A DNA stretch of 64,000 bases from JAAYAY01 sp963674575 (GTDB lineage Bacteria; Planctomycetota; Planctomycetia; Pirellulales; Thermoguttaceae). Both the position numbers and the translations under genes were made by a program. The notes under the pieces are model-generated. The model ran no database searches. It was not told where the DNA came from and saw only the letters and a program-made list of their open reading frames with translations. The stretch lies in NCBI GenBank assembly GCA_963674575.2, contig CAXXQT010000008.1, positions 434,001 to 498,000 of the forward strand, in the 5' to 3' direction. Positions 8,466 to 18,590 of this stretch are shown piece after piece (the stretch's first letter is position 1; each line of letters opens with the position of its first letter).

Positions 8466-10358
8466 ATGAAATTGCGATCGCCTTGTGTCGTTCTCTTGGC
8501 CCTTGCCTTCATGTTGACCGGAGCCGCTGACGCAGTGGCCCAGGAGCCTGCGGAAGGGGCCCGGGATTCTGCCGAAGGCTTCGAGCACTTCATCACCCGC
8601 GACGGCGGGCGTCTGATGGATGGTCCCAGGGAGTTTCGCTTCGTTGGGGCCAATATTCCGGGGCTGGACCTCTCGTACGACTACTTCTATGGCCTTTCCG
8701 AGCGGATGATTCTGCCGACGCCTTGGGAGCAGGAAGACGCTTTCAAGACGGCCGGCCTGATGGGCTTCACCTGCGTGAGAACGTGGAACCTTCCAATTGC
8801 GTCGGTGGGGGAAGAGGGAGCCGACCGTTACAAGTACGTTCTCGGCCCGGGCAAGTGCAACGACGAGGCTTTTGTGACGATCGATCACATGCTCGCCCTG
8901 GCCAACAAGTACCGGGTGCGGGTGCTCCTCTCGCTGTCGGCCGATGCGGGCGATTTCCTGGGGGGAGTGGAGGAGTACGCCGCTCACCGGGGCAAGCCGC
9001 GCAAGGCGTTCTTCAGCGATCCGGAGATCATGGGGGATTACAAGGCCATGCTGCGCTACGTGCTCACGCGGCGCAACACGGTGACCGGCGTGCCCTATTC
9101 GGAGGACAAGGCGATTCTGGCCTGGCAGTTCGGCAACGAGATGGATCGGACCCGCCCCGGCGACCAGATCCAGACCGCGTGGCAGGCCGAGATGGCGGCC
9201 TACATCAAGTCGCTCGACAAGAACCACTTGATCGCCTACGGGCGACGGTTCCTTCCTGCCGAGCCGGATCCGAATGTCGACATCGTTGTGAACCACTACT
9301 ACGGCGGCGACTGGCTCAAGCGGTTGAAGGACGACTGCTCGAAGGTCAAGGGCAAGCGGCCGTTTGTGATTGGCGAATTCGGCCTGGAGCCGGATGCCGG
9401 CATGGTGGCGGAGTTTCTCGATGCCGTGATTGAGTCCGACGCTTCCGGCGCCATGCTCTGGAGCCTGTATTTTCATCATCGCGACGGGGGTTTCTGGCAT
9501 CACGGGATCATCACTCAGGACGGGGCCAAGTCTTATCACTGGCCCGGCTTTGAGACGGGCGACAAGGTGCAGGAACGGCAACTCCTGACGGCGATGCGCC
9601 AGCGGGCTTTCAAGATTCGCGGCCTGGCAGCGCCTCCGATCACGGCGCCGGACTCGCCGACCTTGTTACCCTTTGCCGAGGCGGCCCTGTTTTCTTGGCG
9701 CGGATCGGCCGGGGCGGCGGGCTACGATATTCAGCGCGCCGCCGACACGAACGGTCCGTGGACGACGGTCGCAGCCGACGTGATCGACACGGTTCCCTGC
9801 TATCGACCCATGTTCGCCGACTCGTCGGCCCGGCCCGGCGAAACGTGGTTCTATCGGGTGATTGCCAAGAACGAGGGCGGCAAGTCGCCTCCTTCCAACG
9901 TGGTTGGCCCCGTTGAGATTGTCAGGGCCGTGCTGGCCGATGAAATGAAGACCTTTGACCAGGCGACCGATCGCTCCCAGGGGCTGGAACTGGTGGACAA
10001 GGACAATTATCACTTTGCCGAGCACTACTACCGCGCGGGCGGCCATGAGGGCGACTGGCTGATCTACGGGGCGCCGAAGGGACTTGCGCTCGCCGGCTTC
10101 CGCCTGAGTGTTTGGAATCCAAGTGAGACACCGGGGCTTGAGGTTCTCGTTTCGGCCGACGGCAAGGCGTGGCAAGACGTGACGCCGCCGGCAGAGGTTC
10201 AGAACTACAAACCCTATTACGCAAAGGCGCAGTGGGCCAAGATCCGGGCGACGGAGCATCGTCTCCGAGCTAGTGGACTGCCGGCTGGTATGCGGCAGAT
10301 CAAGGTCCGATGGCCTGGCGACGCCCTCCTCGATCGAGTGGAGTTGGACTTCCGATGA
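8466..10358 (+). CDS. GH5-like (mannanase-type) exported glycoside hydrolase
   Basis: 630 residues from ATG 8466; GTG 8451 is in frame, but 8466 gives a cleaner signal peptide (K-L-R then a hydrophobic run, cleavage near A-V-A-Q). Residues about 40-390 form a (beta/alpha)8 glycosidase of the GH5/mannan endo-beta-mannosidase type. The probable acid/base is E225 in W-Q-F-G-N-E-M-D and the nucleophile E304 in V-I-G-E-F-G-L-E. A fibronectin-III-like region (about 400-490) and a C-terminal beta domain follow. The substrate is probably a beta-mannan or related beta-1,4-glycan; this cannot be fixed from motifs. It overlaps the sulfatase gene by four bases, so the two are co-translated. Confidence 0.85.
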   Translation: MKLRSPCVVLLALAFMLTGAADAVAQEPAEGARDSAEGFEHFITRDGGRLMDGPREFRFVGANIPGLDLSYDYFYGLSERMILPTPWEQEDAFKTAGLMGFTCVRTWNLPIASVGEEGADRYKYVLGPGKCNDEAFVTIDHMLALANKYRVRVLLSLSADAGDFLGGVEEYAAHRGKPRKAFFSDPEIMGDYKAMLRYVLTRRNTVTGVPYSEDKAILAWQFGNEMDRTRPGDQIQTAWQAEMAAYIKSLDKNHLIAYGRRFLPAEPDPNVDIVVNHYYGGDWLKRLKDDCSKVKGKRPFVIGEFGLEPDAGMVAEFLDAVIESDASGAMLWSLYFHHRDGGFWHHGIITQDGAKSYHWPGFETGDKVQERQLLTAMRQRAFKIRGLAAPPITAPDSPTLLPFAEAALFSWRGSAGAAGYDIQRAADTNGPWTTVAADVIDTVPCYRPMFADSSARPGETWFYRVIAKNEGGKSPPSNVVGPVEIVRAVLADEMKTFDQATDRSQGLELVDKDNYHFAEHYYRAGGHEGDWLIYGAPKGLALAGFRLSVWNPSETPGLEVLVSADGKAWQDVTPPAEVQNYKPYYAKAQWAKIRATEHRLRASGLPAGMRQIKVRWPGDALLDRVELDFR

Positions 10359-11713
10359 GCCGAACCCTGTTGACGATCGCAGTTGTTCTGTCTCTGCCAT
10401 GGTTGGGGAGCGTCTTGGAAGCGGCCGAGGCAATCAAGCCGCCCAACATTCTTCTGATCATGGCCGACGACCTGGGGGCGGAGTGCCTGGGCTGCTACGG
10501 CGGCGCCAGCTTCGAAACGCCCAATCTGGACGCCCTGGCCGCCACCGGGATGCGCTTCGAAAACTGCTATGCCACGCCCCTGTGCATCCCCACGCGAATG
10601 CAGCTGATGACCGGCCGCTATCCCTTCCGCACGGGCTGGAGCCGAAACCAGTGGGGCGAGGATCACTATTTCGACCCGGCCAAGGAGACCTGCTTCGCCC
10701 AGGTGCTGCGATCGGCCGGCTACGCCACGTGCGTGGTCGACAAGTGGATGCTCTGCTACGACTTCCAGCAGTGTCCCACGACGTTTACGGATGCCGGGTT
10801 CGACGAGCATTTCATGTGGCGGCTTTGGGACACGTCGATGCCTGTTGCCAAACGCGTCGCCCCGAACAACCCGATCACGCCGGGCGTGTGGAATGCCACT
10901 CTTTGGAAGAACGGTCCCGAGATAGCGCCCGAGGGAAGCTATGCTCCGGACCTGTTCTGCGACTACCTGATCGACTTCATCGAGCGTCATCAGAAAGGGC
11001 CTTTCCTGGCCTATTGGCCCATGCACCTGGTGCACCTGGAGACGTTTTCCGGGCGGACGACGCCCCCCACTCCTGACACGCTTCACACCTGTGGGAAAGG
11101 CGCCACTTCCGGGCGCAACATCGACAAGCAGCAGGGCATGGCCGACATGATCCTGTACATGGACAAGCTGGTCGGTCGGCTCGTCGCGCGGCTCGACGAG
11201 CTGGGCATTCGCGAGAACACGCTGATCCTGTTCACTGGCGACAACGGCACGAGCGAGGGCATCCGCACGGCTGTCGACGGCCGGGTGGTCCCCGGCGGCA
11301 AGGGTGGGCTCGACGAACGAGGCTGCCGCGTGCCGCTGGTGGCTAACTGGCCGGGCACGACACCGCCCGGCGTTGTCTCGGACGACCTGGTGGACTTCAC
11401 CGATTTATTCCCTACGCTGGTTGAGGCCGCGGAGGCGGAATTGCCGGAAGGAGTCACGATCGACGGGCACAGTTTTCTGCCCCAGCTTCGAGGCGAGAAG
11501 GGGAAGCCGAGAGAGTGGATCTTCTGCCAGTTGAACGATCGCTGGTTCATTCGCGACCGGCAATGGATGTTGACCAGCAAAAAGGAACTGCTGGACGTAA
11601 CGGAAAGATACACGCCTGAGAAGGCGGCGGATTCCCCCGGGTCGACGGCGGCTCGCGAGCGTCTGCTTCAGGCGGTCACACGTTTGCGTAAGGGATCGGC
11701 GGTTGCGCCGTGA
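10355..11713 (+). CDS. Type I sulfatase (arylsulfatase family)
   Basis: 452 residues from ATG 10355, which overlaps the previous stop as ATGA. A signal peptide (about 1-25) is followed by the conserved metal-binding start N-I-L-L-I-M-A-D-D-L-G. The active-site signature C-I-P-T-R with Cys77 is the formylglycine precursor, followed by T-G-R-Y. The metal/substrate motif F-T-G-D-N-G is near 290. It is a normal-length periplasmic or exported sulfatase and should remove sulfate esters from a glycan. A formylglycine-generating enzyme must be encoded elsewhere; none is in the window. Co-occurrence with the GH5-like enzyme suggests a sulfated polysaccharide, but one sulfatase alone is weak evidence for that. 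Confidence 0.93.
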   Translation: MSRTLLTIAVVLSLPWLGSVLEAAEAIKPPNILLIMADDLGAECLGCYGGASFETPNLDALAATGMRFENCYATPLCIPTRMQLMTGRYPFRTGWSRNQWGEDHYFDPAKETCFAQVLRSAGYATCVVDKWMLCYDFQQCPTTFTDAGFDEHFMWRLWDTSMPVAKRVAPNNPITPGVWNATLWKNGPEIAPEGSYAPDLFCDYLIDFIERHQKGPFLAYWPMHLVHLETFSGRTTPPTPDTLHTCGKGATSGRNIDKQQGMADMILYMDKLVGRLVARLDELGIRENTLILFTGDNGTSEGIRTAVDGRVVPGGKGGLDERGCRVPLVANWPGTTPPGVVSDDLVDFTDLFPTLVEAAEAELPEGVTIDGHSFLPQLRGEKGKPREWIFCQLNDRWFIRDRQWMLTSKKELLDVTERYTPEKAADSPGSTAARERLLQAVTRLRKGSAVAP

Positions 11714-11777
11714 AGGCGGTTATGGAAAGAAGTTGGCCCGGATTATGGTTGTTCATGGGCGTGGTGACTTGACCGTC

Positions 11778-11811
11778 CACGCCCATCGCTTCGCTCTGAG
11801 CGTGCCACCCA
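11778..11811. repeat. Dispersed repeat, family copy 2
   Basis: These 34 bases are identical to 5047-5080. Here the partner arm is short: ATGGGCGTGG just upstream pairs with the start of the motif. The copy lies in the gap after the sulfatase gene. Confidence 0.65.
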
Positions 11812-11871
11812 CAAACCTGCGACACAGTACCTTTTAGGGGCCTGCCACAACTCATTGGCCTGCAACACACG

Positions 11872-14097
11872 ATGGCCAGCCGACTGAAAATGAGCATGAA
11901 GATTTCGATACTGATTGCGATCATTGCGATTGCATCCGTGGCAGTTGCGTCTGAGCCAGACGCCGTGGCGCCGAGCGTTGACGTCCTTCATGAATGGGAC
12001 GTCCGCCCGCATGGGGGTGCGCTGACTCTCTGGCGGGATGGAGAGCCTTTGACGCCCATGTTGTTCTGGGGGTCCTATCTGCTGCAGTACGAGGTGGAAG
12101 GGCTTGCCGGCGAGGGATACGAGCTGTTCAGTTTCTTTCGCTCCTCGCAGCATTACGAGCACCCCTACTACCGGCCGGACGGCAGTGTTGCGTTGGAGTT
12201 CCAGGACCCGCAGATTCGCAATCTCTTGTCCTACGATCCGCAAGCCTTCTTCCTCCCCCGAATCTTCACCACGGCGCCGAAGTGGTGGGTCGAGGCGAAT
12301 CCCGGTGAGCTCTGCCGGTACGCCAGCGGCCAAACCCATTCGTACAGAGACGGACGCCGAGTCGAGCCTAGGGAATCGATGGCCTCGCAGAAGTATCTTG
12401 AGGAGATTGGTGGAGCGTACAGGAAAGCGATCCGTCAGTTGATCGACGCCGACTACGGGAAACAGCTCATGGGCATCCACGTGGCCGGTGGTCCGTGGGG
12501 CGAGCATTTCTACTGGGATGCCTTCTATTCGCACACGGACAAACCCGCCGCCTCCGACGTTTCGGAGCCGATGCGCCTGGCCTTGGTCGAGTATTTGAGA
12601 AACAAGTACGACAACGATGTGGAACGTCTGCGGAAGGCCTGGAACGACGATGCGTTGACCTTCGAAACGGTTCAGGTGCCGGGCTTGCGGGATCGCGTCG
12701 AAACAAACGCGGGCGCCTGGCGAGATCCGGCCCAGTCGCGAGCCGTGATGGACTACTTCGAGTGCCACAACGACGTGGTCGTGCGAATGATCGATCATTT
12801 CTGCCGGATCGTGAAGGAGGAGAGCGGCGGCAAGCTGCTGACGAGCGTGTTCTACGGCTACACGCAGGATGAGGACTGGCCGATCGAATGCGATCACCGG
12901 GCGGCGAGCAAGCTGCTCCGGCTGGACAGCGTCGACATTCTGTCGTCGCCCCACTCCTACCGCCGACGCCGCTTGGGCGAAGACGCCGCCTCGCGGCAAT
13001 ACCTCGCCAGCACGGCCCTCCACGGCAAGCTGTTCATCGACGAGGGCGACGACCAGACCCACCTGGAACGCCTGAAGAAGCGTCCTGACGGGCGCGCCTA
13101 TGCCACGAACCTGGCGGAATCGCAGACGTTTCTGTACCGGGAATTCGGCAACGCGGTCACTCATGGCATGGGGCTGTGGTACATGGACCTGAACGATTGC
13201 TTCTTCCGCGACGACGCACTGATCGAGACCCTCGGGCGGATGAAGAAATGGGGCGACGTTTCCATGGAGTTGCCCCGGGGCGGCACGGCCGAGGTGGCAG
13301 TTATCTCGGCCCCCGAGAGCGAATTTTACCTGGGTTACCGGCTGTCCTCCAACAACGCGATCTGCGACGCCCTCTACCAACTGCAGATGGCGGAGCTCTC
13401 CCGTGCGGGGGCGCCTTTCGACCGGTACTTGATCGACGACCTGGATGCCGTCAAGGATCGCGATTACAAGGTTTGCATCTTTCTGGACTGCTTCTACCTG
13501 ACCGAGCAGCAGCGGAGGATGGTCGAATCGCTCCGGGCGGATGATCGCACCCTCGTTTGGTTCTACGCGCCGGGCTACGCTTCTCAGGAGGACTTGTCGC
13601 AGCAGCGAATGGAAGAGCTTACGGGCTTCCAATTCGAGAAGAACGAAGAAGGGCTGTTGCAGGGAGTCACAACCGCGGGGCAGGCGTTCGGCGTCGACAA
13701 GTTGCAGAAGACGCTATTCACCGTGTCGCCGGAAGAAGGCGTGTCGTGCCTCGCGACGGGCCTCGGAGAATTGCAGGGCAAGACAGTGGTTGCCCGCCGC
13801 GATTATCACAACTGGACCTCCGTGTTTTCGGCGATCCCCGGGATTCCCTCGGGCTTGTTGCGGAATCTCTATGCCGAGGCGGGAGTCCACCTTTACTGCG
13901 ACTCAGGCGACGTGCTCTCGGCCAACCAGTCGTGGTTGATGCTCCATACCCGGTCGGCGGGTCCGAAGACGGTTCATTTGCCAAAGCGATATCGCAAGGT
14001 TACTGAGATTACGGGAGAAGAAGTGATTGGCGAGAACATTCACTCCTTCGACGTCGAACTGCCGCAACACGTGACGGCTATCTTCATGTTGGAATAG
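11872..14097 (+). CDS. GH42-like beta-galactosidase-type protein
   Basis: 741 residues from ATG 11872. ATG 11890 and 11896 are alternatives; none has a strong ribosome site, and all give a signal peptide ending near A-V-A-S. Residues about 35-440 form a TIM-barrel with features of GH42/GH-A enzymes: R-I-F-T-T-A-P-K-W-W-V, G-G-P-W-G-E-H-F-Y-W (possible acid/base Glu) and L-F-I-D-E-G-D-D (possible nucleophile Glu). Residues about 470-620 resemble the trimerisation (flavodoxin-like) domain of GH42, with L-x-Q-M-A-E-L and D-D-L-D-A-V-K. A small C-terminal beta domain follows. The activity could be beta-galactosidase-like, but the specificity is unassigned. The next gene begins 11 bases later. Confidence 0.7.
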   Translation: MASRLKMSMKISILIAIIAIASVAVASEPDAVAPSVDVLHEWDVRPHGGALTLWRDGEPLTPMLFWGSYLLQYEVEGLAGEGYELFSFFRSSQHYEHPYYRPDGSVALEFQDPQIRNLLSYDPQAFFLPRIFTTAPKWWVEANPGELCRYASGQTHSYRDGRRVEPRESMASQKYLEEIGGAYRKAIRQLIDADYGKQLMGIHVAGGPWGEHFYWDAFYSHTDKPAASDVSEPMRLALVEYLRNKYDNDVERLRKAWNDDALTFETVQVPGLRDRVETNAGAWRDPAQSRAVMDYFECHNDVVVRMIDHFCRIVKEESGGKLLTSVFYGYTQDEDWPIECDHRAASKLLRLDSVDILSSPHSYRRRRLGEDAASRQYLASTALHGKLFIDEGDDQTHLERLKKRPDGRAYATNLAESQTFLYREFGNAVTHGMGLWYMDLNDCFFRDDALIETLGRMKKWGDVSMELPRGGTAEVAVISAPESEFYLGYRLSSNNAICDALYQLQMAELSRAGAPFDRYLIDDLDAVKDRDYKVCIFLDCFYLTEQQRRMVESLRADDRTLVWFYAPGYASQEDLSQQRMEELTGFQFEKNEEGLLQGVTTAGQAFGVDKLQKTLFTVSPEEGVSCLATGLGELQGKTVVARRDYHNWTSVFSAIPGIPSGLLRNLYAEAGVHLYCDSGDVLSANQSWLMLHTRSAGPKTVHLPKRYRKVTEITGEEVIGENIHSFDVELPQHVTAIFMLE

Positions 14098-14108
14098 ACG
14101 GTGTGGAC

Positions 14109-17100
14109 ATGAAACCTCGACAAGACGATCACTATCGTTGGGCAAGCCATTTTTCGCATTGGAGGTGTCTGTGTCTCTGGACATCGCGGGCTGGCTGGTG
14201 CCTGGCTTGTCTTGTTGCTGCGGCGATGGCCTTCGGTGACGAGGCATCGAAGGATGCGGTGCTGCAATCGACGCCAACGTCGCTTGAAATCCTCAAGGTC
14301 GAACCCACCGTATTGTTTCCCCGTAGCGAACCGCTGATGCAGATCGCCCGGGTCACCGTCGTCAACCGCGCCACGGAGCCGATGACGGCGACGGCGCAGA
14401 TCACGTTGGGCGACCTGGATACACGGCGGGAGCCGCCGGTTACGATTCAACCGGGGGAAAGCACGTTCGAGATCCAGGTTCCCGACACGGCCGCCCCGGC
14501 CCGGTTGCGCGTCGTCCTCGGCGATGCCGCGGGGGAGCAACTTGCCGACTGGGAGTCTCGCTGGCAGCCTCAGCGGCATTGGGTTGTGTATATCACCAAG
14601 TCGGCGCACACCGACCTGGGTTATGAAGACTACGAGCACGTCAAACGCCGGGCACTAACCCAGTACGTGGACGACGCACGGAAGATCACCGATGCCACCT
14701 GGCAGCAGCCTGATGTCAATCGCTATCGCTGGACAATCGAACATCTCCACTGGTTGCGCGGCTGTCTTTCGCATCGCTCGTGGCCGTGGTTTCGGGAATT
14801 GATCGACGATTACGTGAAGACCGGCAAGATGGGGTTGATCGGCGTGCAAACCGGCGTGCACTCCCACTGGCACGACGTGGAACAGCTTTGCCGTTCGACC
14901 TATTGGGGGCGCAGGCACGCGCGTGATCAGTTGGGTTTGGACTTGCCGCTCTACCTGATCGCCGATGAGCCGGGCATTACCTGGTCTGTGGCCCAAGCGT
15001 GGGCCGAGGCAGGAGGCCGTTATGTGATGAACTGCCAGAATTGGGGGTTTCGAGGCCGCGAGTCGAGCGTTCCGCTGATCTTCTGGTGGCTTGCGCCGGA
15101 CGGACACACCAAGGTGCTCTATTCCAATCCCGGGCACTACGGCCGCTGGTCCTACAACAAGAAACAGAATCTCCGCTCGGGATCTGACAAGATGCTCAAG
15201 TGGTTTCCCGAGTTCCTGAAACGCGTCGAGGAGGGAGGATTTGGCGAGTATCCTTACGACCTGTTTCTTGCCTCTGCCTATCGGGATCACGAGCCGCCAT
15301 CAGAAGAGGAGGCGGAAGCCGTTGCCGCATGGAACAAGAAGTGGCGTTACCCGGAACTGCGGATCGATGATCCGACACGTTTCATGGTCGAAATGGAGCG
15401 GCGCTGGGGCGACAGTATTCCTACACTCGCTGGTGACGTGACCAGCGCCTGGGCCGACTATGCTGCCATCGATTCTGACACGTTCGGACGAAAACGCGCA
15501 GCCAGCGTCCAACTGGCGACGGCCGAAGGCCTGGCTTCGGTCGCCCGACTGCTCGATCCGGACTACCTGCTGCCGCAGCGGGAGGTCGACGAAGCGTACT
15601 GGAAGCTGTGTGAATTCGATGAGCACTGCTGGCCGACAGGAAAGAAACCCGACGATGTCCAGGAAACCAACACCGTACTTTTCAAGCACCATAACGTCGA
15701 CGTCGTTGAACGGATCGTGGGCAACGAACTCGAACGCGCCCTGCAGTCCATTGTCGCGAAGGTGCCTTGTCCAGGTGAGCCAACCGTCGTCGTCGTCAAT
15801 CCCTTGGCCCATCCGCGGACCGACTTGGCAAGCGTTTCATTGGCCGAGTTGGGAGACCTCCCGAAAGACTTCAGCCTGGTCGAAACGACGACCGGTGAAA
15901 GCGTTCCCTGCCAGCGTACCGTGGACCAGCTCGTGTTTTTGGCTCGCAACACCCCTGCTTTTGGCTACCGGACGTACACGGTGAATCGGAAGCCGGCGAG
16001 GGAGGCCGAGGGAATCCTGAAGGCTGAAACCGCGGTATTGGAAAACCGCTTCTACCGGATCGTCTTCGATGAAGTCCAAGGTACGATTACGAGCCTTTTC
16101 GACAAGGAACTGGGCCGCGAACTCGTCGACCGGTCGGCCCCGCATGGCTTGAACCAATACATCTATGACCATCGAACGGAGCCGAAGGGTACGGAGGGTT
16201 ACCAGGTATCGCCGGCCAAGGTGTCGCAGATGACAAGCGAGGTTGGGCCCCTGTTTGCCACCATGCGAGTGGAAACCCGCGAGCCGCAAAGCGGAGCGGA
16301 AATTATCCAGACGGTGACGCTCTACCGCGATGTGAAACGCGTCGATATCAAGAACGAACTTCGCCACGTTCGTGCCATGGGCGCCACTCCGCGTTACACG
16401 AACAACGTCTTCGTCGCATTTCCGCTACACGTCCCCGACGCCACAACTCGCGCGGAATATGCCGTGGGGACGGTGCGGCCTCACGAAGACCAACTCCATG
16501 TGGGAACGCAGGACTACTTGGTCGTTCAGCGTTACGTGGATTGCAGCAACGACGATTACGGCGTCACCTGGACGACTCGCGAGGCGCCGGTGGTCCATTT
16601 CGGCGAGATTCGCTACAACCAGTTCTCCAAGGACTACCAGCCCAAGAAGCCTTGGTTGTACAGCTATGCCATGAGCAATCGCATGGCCGGGCTGGTTTGG
16701 CATCATCCCGACGAATGCTGCGCCACGCTGCACTACACAATTACCTCGCATGCCGGCTCATGGCCTTCGGGCGGCTCGGCGGCATACGGGTGGCAACGCG
16801 GCAATCCGCTTGTGGCGACCGTCGTCAAGCAGCCCCATGGCGGGACTCTGGCGGCGCGGCAGTCGTTTATCCAAATCGATGCCCCCAATGTCCAGATGGC
16901 TGCGTTCAAGCCGAGCGAATTGCCCGGCCGGGGATTCATCATCCGCCTGATCGAAACGGAGGGACGGAGCGAAACGCTCGTGAAGGCGAATTTCCCCGCG
17001 TTTCAACTGAGTCAGGCCGCAAGCTGTAACCTTGTCGAGGACGATCAGGAAGAACTGCCTTTGACGGCCGACGGCCGAGGCTTCGAAATCAAGATGGGCC

Positions 17101-17774
17101 GCTACGGTTTGGCCACCGTCCGCCTGGTACCTCGCGGCCAGGCTCCACCGCCGGTCGTGCATTTGCAGTTGGAGACGCAAAGCGACAGCACCATTCGCTT
17201 GACCTGGCCGGTCGTCGCAGACGCCGCCAGTTACCGCGTCTATCGATTGCCGGGTTCCGGCGAAGCGGTCTGCCTGGATCATTTCGTTGCCGAAACCGAC
17301 CAGACACAGTACGTCGACGACGCCCTCCGACGCGGTTCGACCTGTTACTACCGGGTTGCTGCGGTCGCTCCGGGCAACCTGGAAGGCGCTCCGAGTGAGG
17401 AAGCGATGACGCGCACCCGCAAGGAGAATACCTCGCCACCGCCACCGGTTCACGACCTGGTCGCCATCGAGCGAGGTTCGCGGCGATTGGTTCTAACTTG
17501 GCTTTCGGATACAAGCGGCGACGTGTCGGCCTACGAGATCTACCGCAGCGAGGATGCCGACTTTGAGCCTGGTCCGGCAACGCTCGTCCACACAATCAAC
17601 AAGCCGGAGCCCTATTGCCGCCAGCTCTATGCCGACACGCAGGTGATGCCGCGGACGTCGTATTGGTATCGGGTTGTTGCGGTAGACTCCGACAACCGGT
17701 GTTCGCCGTCGGCGGCTTGCCGTATCACCTTGTGCGACGATCCCGAGAACGGCAAGACAATTACAGACAAGTAA
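14109..17774 (+). CDS. GH38-like alpha-mannosidase with C-terminal Fn3-like domains
   Basis: 1221 residues from ATG 14109. The N-terminus has a hydrophobic stretch ending near residue 42, consistent with export. Residues about 155-430 resemble the GH38 N-terminal catalytic domain, with the zinc-binding H-T-D-L-G-Y near 163 and a later I-A-D-E-P-G segment where the nucleophile Asp is expected. The middle helical domain (about 430-520) and the long beta-rich Glyco_hydro_38C-like part (about 550-1010) follow. Two fibronectin-III-like repeats (about 1020-1105 and 1115-1210) end the protein. It would release terminal alpha-mannose or a related sugar. The family is diverse, and the H-T-D motif in place of H-x-D-V-G-W makes substrate prediction uncertain. 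Confidence 0.75.
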   Translation: MKPRQDDHYRWASHFSHWRCLCLWTSRAGWCLACLVAAAMAFGDEASKDAVLQSTPTSLEILKVEPTVLFPRSEPLMQIARVTVVNRATEPMTATAQITLGDLDTRREPPVTIQPGESTFEIQVPDTAAPARLRVVLGDAAGEQLADWESRWQPQRHWVVYITKSAHTDLGYEDYEHVKRRALTQYVDDARKITDATWQQPDVNRYRWTIEHLHWLRGCLSHRSWPWFRELIDDYVKTGKMGLIGVQTGVHSHWHDVEQLCRSTYWGRRHARDQLGLDLPLYLIADEPGITWSVAQAWAEAGGRYVMNCQNWGFRGRESSVPLIFWWLAPDGHTKVLYSNPGHYGRWSYNKKQNLRSGSDKMLKWFPEFLKRVEEGGFGEYPYDLFLASAYRDHEPPSEEEAEAVAAWNKKWRYPELRIDDPTRFMVEMERRWGDSIPTLAGDVTSAWADYAAIDSDTFGRKRAASVQLATAEGLASVARLLDPDYLLPQREVDEAYWKLCEFDEHCWPTGKKPDDVQETNTVLFKHHNVDVVERIVGNELERALQSIVAKVPCPGEPTVVVVNPLAHPRTDLASVSLAELGDLPKDFSLVETTTGESVPCQRTVDQLVFLARNTPAFGYRTYTVNRKPAREAEGILKAETAVLENRFYRIVFDEVQGTITSLFDKELGRELVDRSAPHGLNQYIYDHRTEPKGTEGYQVSPAKVSQMTSEVGPLFATMRVETREPQSGAEIIQTVTLYRDVKRVDIKNELRHVRAMGATPRYTNNVFVAFPLHVPDATTRAEYAVGTVRPHEDQLHVGTQDYLVVQRYVDCSNDDYGVTWTTREAPVVHFGEIRYNQFSKDYQPKKPWLYSYAMSNRMAGLVWHHPDECCATLHYTITSHAGSWPSGGSAAYGWQRGNPLVATVVKQPHGGTLAARQSFIQIDAPNVQMAAFKPSELPGRGFIIRLIETEGRSETLVKANFPAFQLSQAASCNLVEDDQEELPLTADGRGFEIKMGRYGLATVRLVPRGQAPPPVVHLQLETQSDSTIRLTWPVVADAASYRVYRLPGSGEAVCLDHFVAETDQTQYVDDALRRGSTCYYRVAAVAPGNLEGAPSEEAMTRTRKENTSPPPPVHDLVAIERGSRRLVLTWLSDTSGDVSAYEIYRSEDADFEPGPATLVHTINKPEPYCRQLYADTQVMPRTSYWYRVVAVDSDNRCSPSAACRITLCDDPENGKTITDK

Positions 17775-17868
17775 TGACACTCGTAGAAGGAGCACCGCAC
17801 GACACGGCGGTTCTCCTCGGATGATTCTGAATAGACAGTTATCGCACAAGAGATATCGGAGAGTTCTC

Positions 17869-18588
17869 ATGAGCCACAAAATGGACACAGATCGCCTGAA
17901 GGCCCTGCGCGACACGATCGAGGAGGTGACCTTCTCCGTGCCGGAAGAGGAGATCATCGAACGCTACGAGCGGCTCTACACGGGGGCCGTCAACGACGTG
18001 ATGCGGGAGATGTGCATGCCCAACCAGGGCCTGCCGCCGCAGATTATACCTCTGCGCGACGAGATGGTCGTGGCGGGCTTCGCCTTCACGATCCGCTCGA
18101 CGGCCGATCCTACCCTGGGCGGCGAGCTGGAAGTGCGGGTGAAGATGCTCGATGAACTGCGGCCCAACATGGTCTGCGTGTGGAACGCGAACGGGGTGGA
18201 CGGCGCCTCCCATTGGGGCGGCGTGATGACCCGGGCTTCGAGAATTCGCGGCGTGCGCGGGGCGATCATCGACGGCGGAATCCGGGACACGAAGGACATT
18301 CTCGCGCAGGGATTTCCCATCTGGTATCGCTATCGCACCTCCAACGGGGCCCTGTCCCGCTGCAAGATCACGCACTACCAAGTGCCTATCGTCATGGAAG
18401 GCGTTATCATCAAGCCGGGCGACCTGATCCTCGCCGACATCGACGGCGGCCTGGTCGTGCCTCGCAAGATTGTCGAACAGGTCCTCCAACGGGCCGAGCA
18501 GATCGAGCGCAACGAAGGCGAGATCAAGGAATGGGTCGATGCCGGTTTGCCGGCGGAGACGATTCACGAGCGAGGGGGATACTTCTAG
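17869..18588 (+). CDS. RraA-family protein (HMG/CHA aldolase-like)
   Basis: 239 residues from ATG 17869 (GGAGAG seven bases upstream; an in-frame ATG at 17821 has no site). It has the RraA-like core: Y-T-G-A-V-N-D-V, G-F-A-F-T-I-R, then G-V-M-T-R-A-S-R-I-R-G-V-R-G-A-I-I-D-G-G-I-R-D, the latter being the pyruvate/metal-binding loop of class II aldolases of the 4-hydroxy-4-methyl-2-oxoglutarate aldolase type. The fold is shared by RNase E regulator RraA, but in a sugar cluster with a transporter and dehydrogenase a lyase/aldolase role on a sugar acid is more likely (inference). The repeat region 18591-18771 separates it from the transporter. Confidence 0.85.
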   Translation: MSHKMDTDRLKALRDTIEEVTFSVPEEEIIERYERLYTGAVNDVMREMCMPNQGLPPQIIPLRDEMVVAGFAFTIRSTADPTLGGELEVRVKMLDELRPNMVCVWNANGVDGASHWGGVMTRASRIRGVRGAIIDGGIRDTKDILAQGFPIWYRYRTSNGALSRCKITHYQVPIVMEGVIIKPGDLILADIDGGLVVPRKIVEQVLQRAEQIERNEGEIKEWVDAGLPAETIHERGGYF

Positions 18589-18590
18589 AG

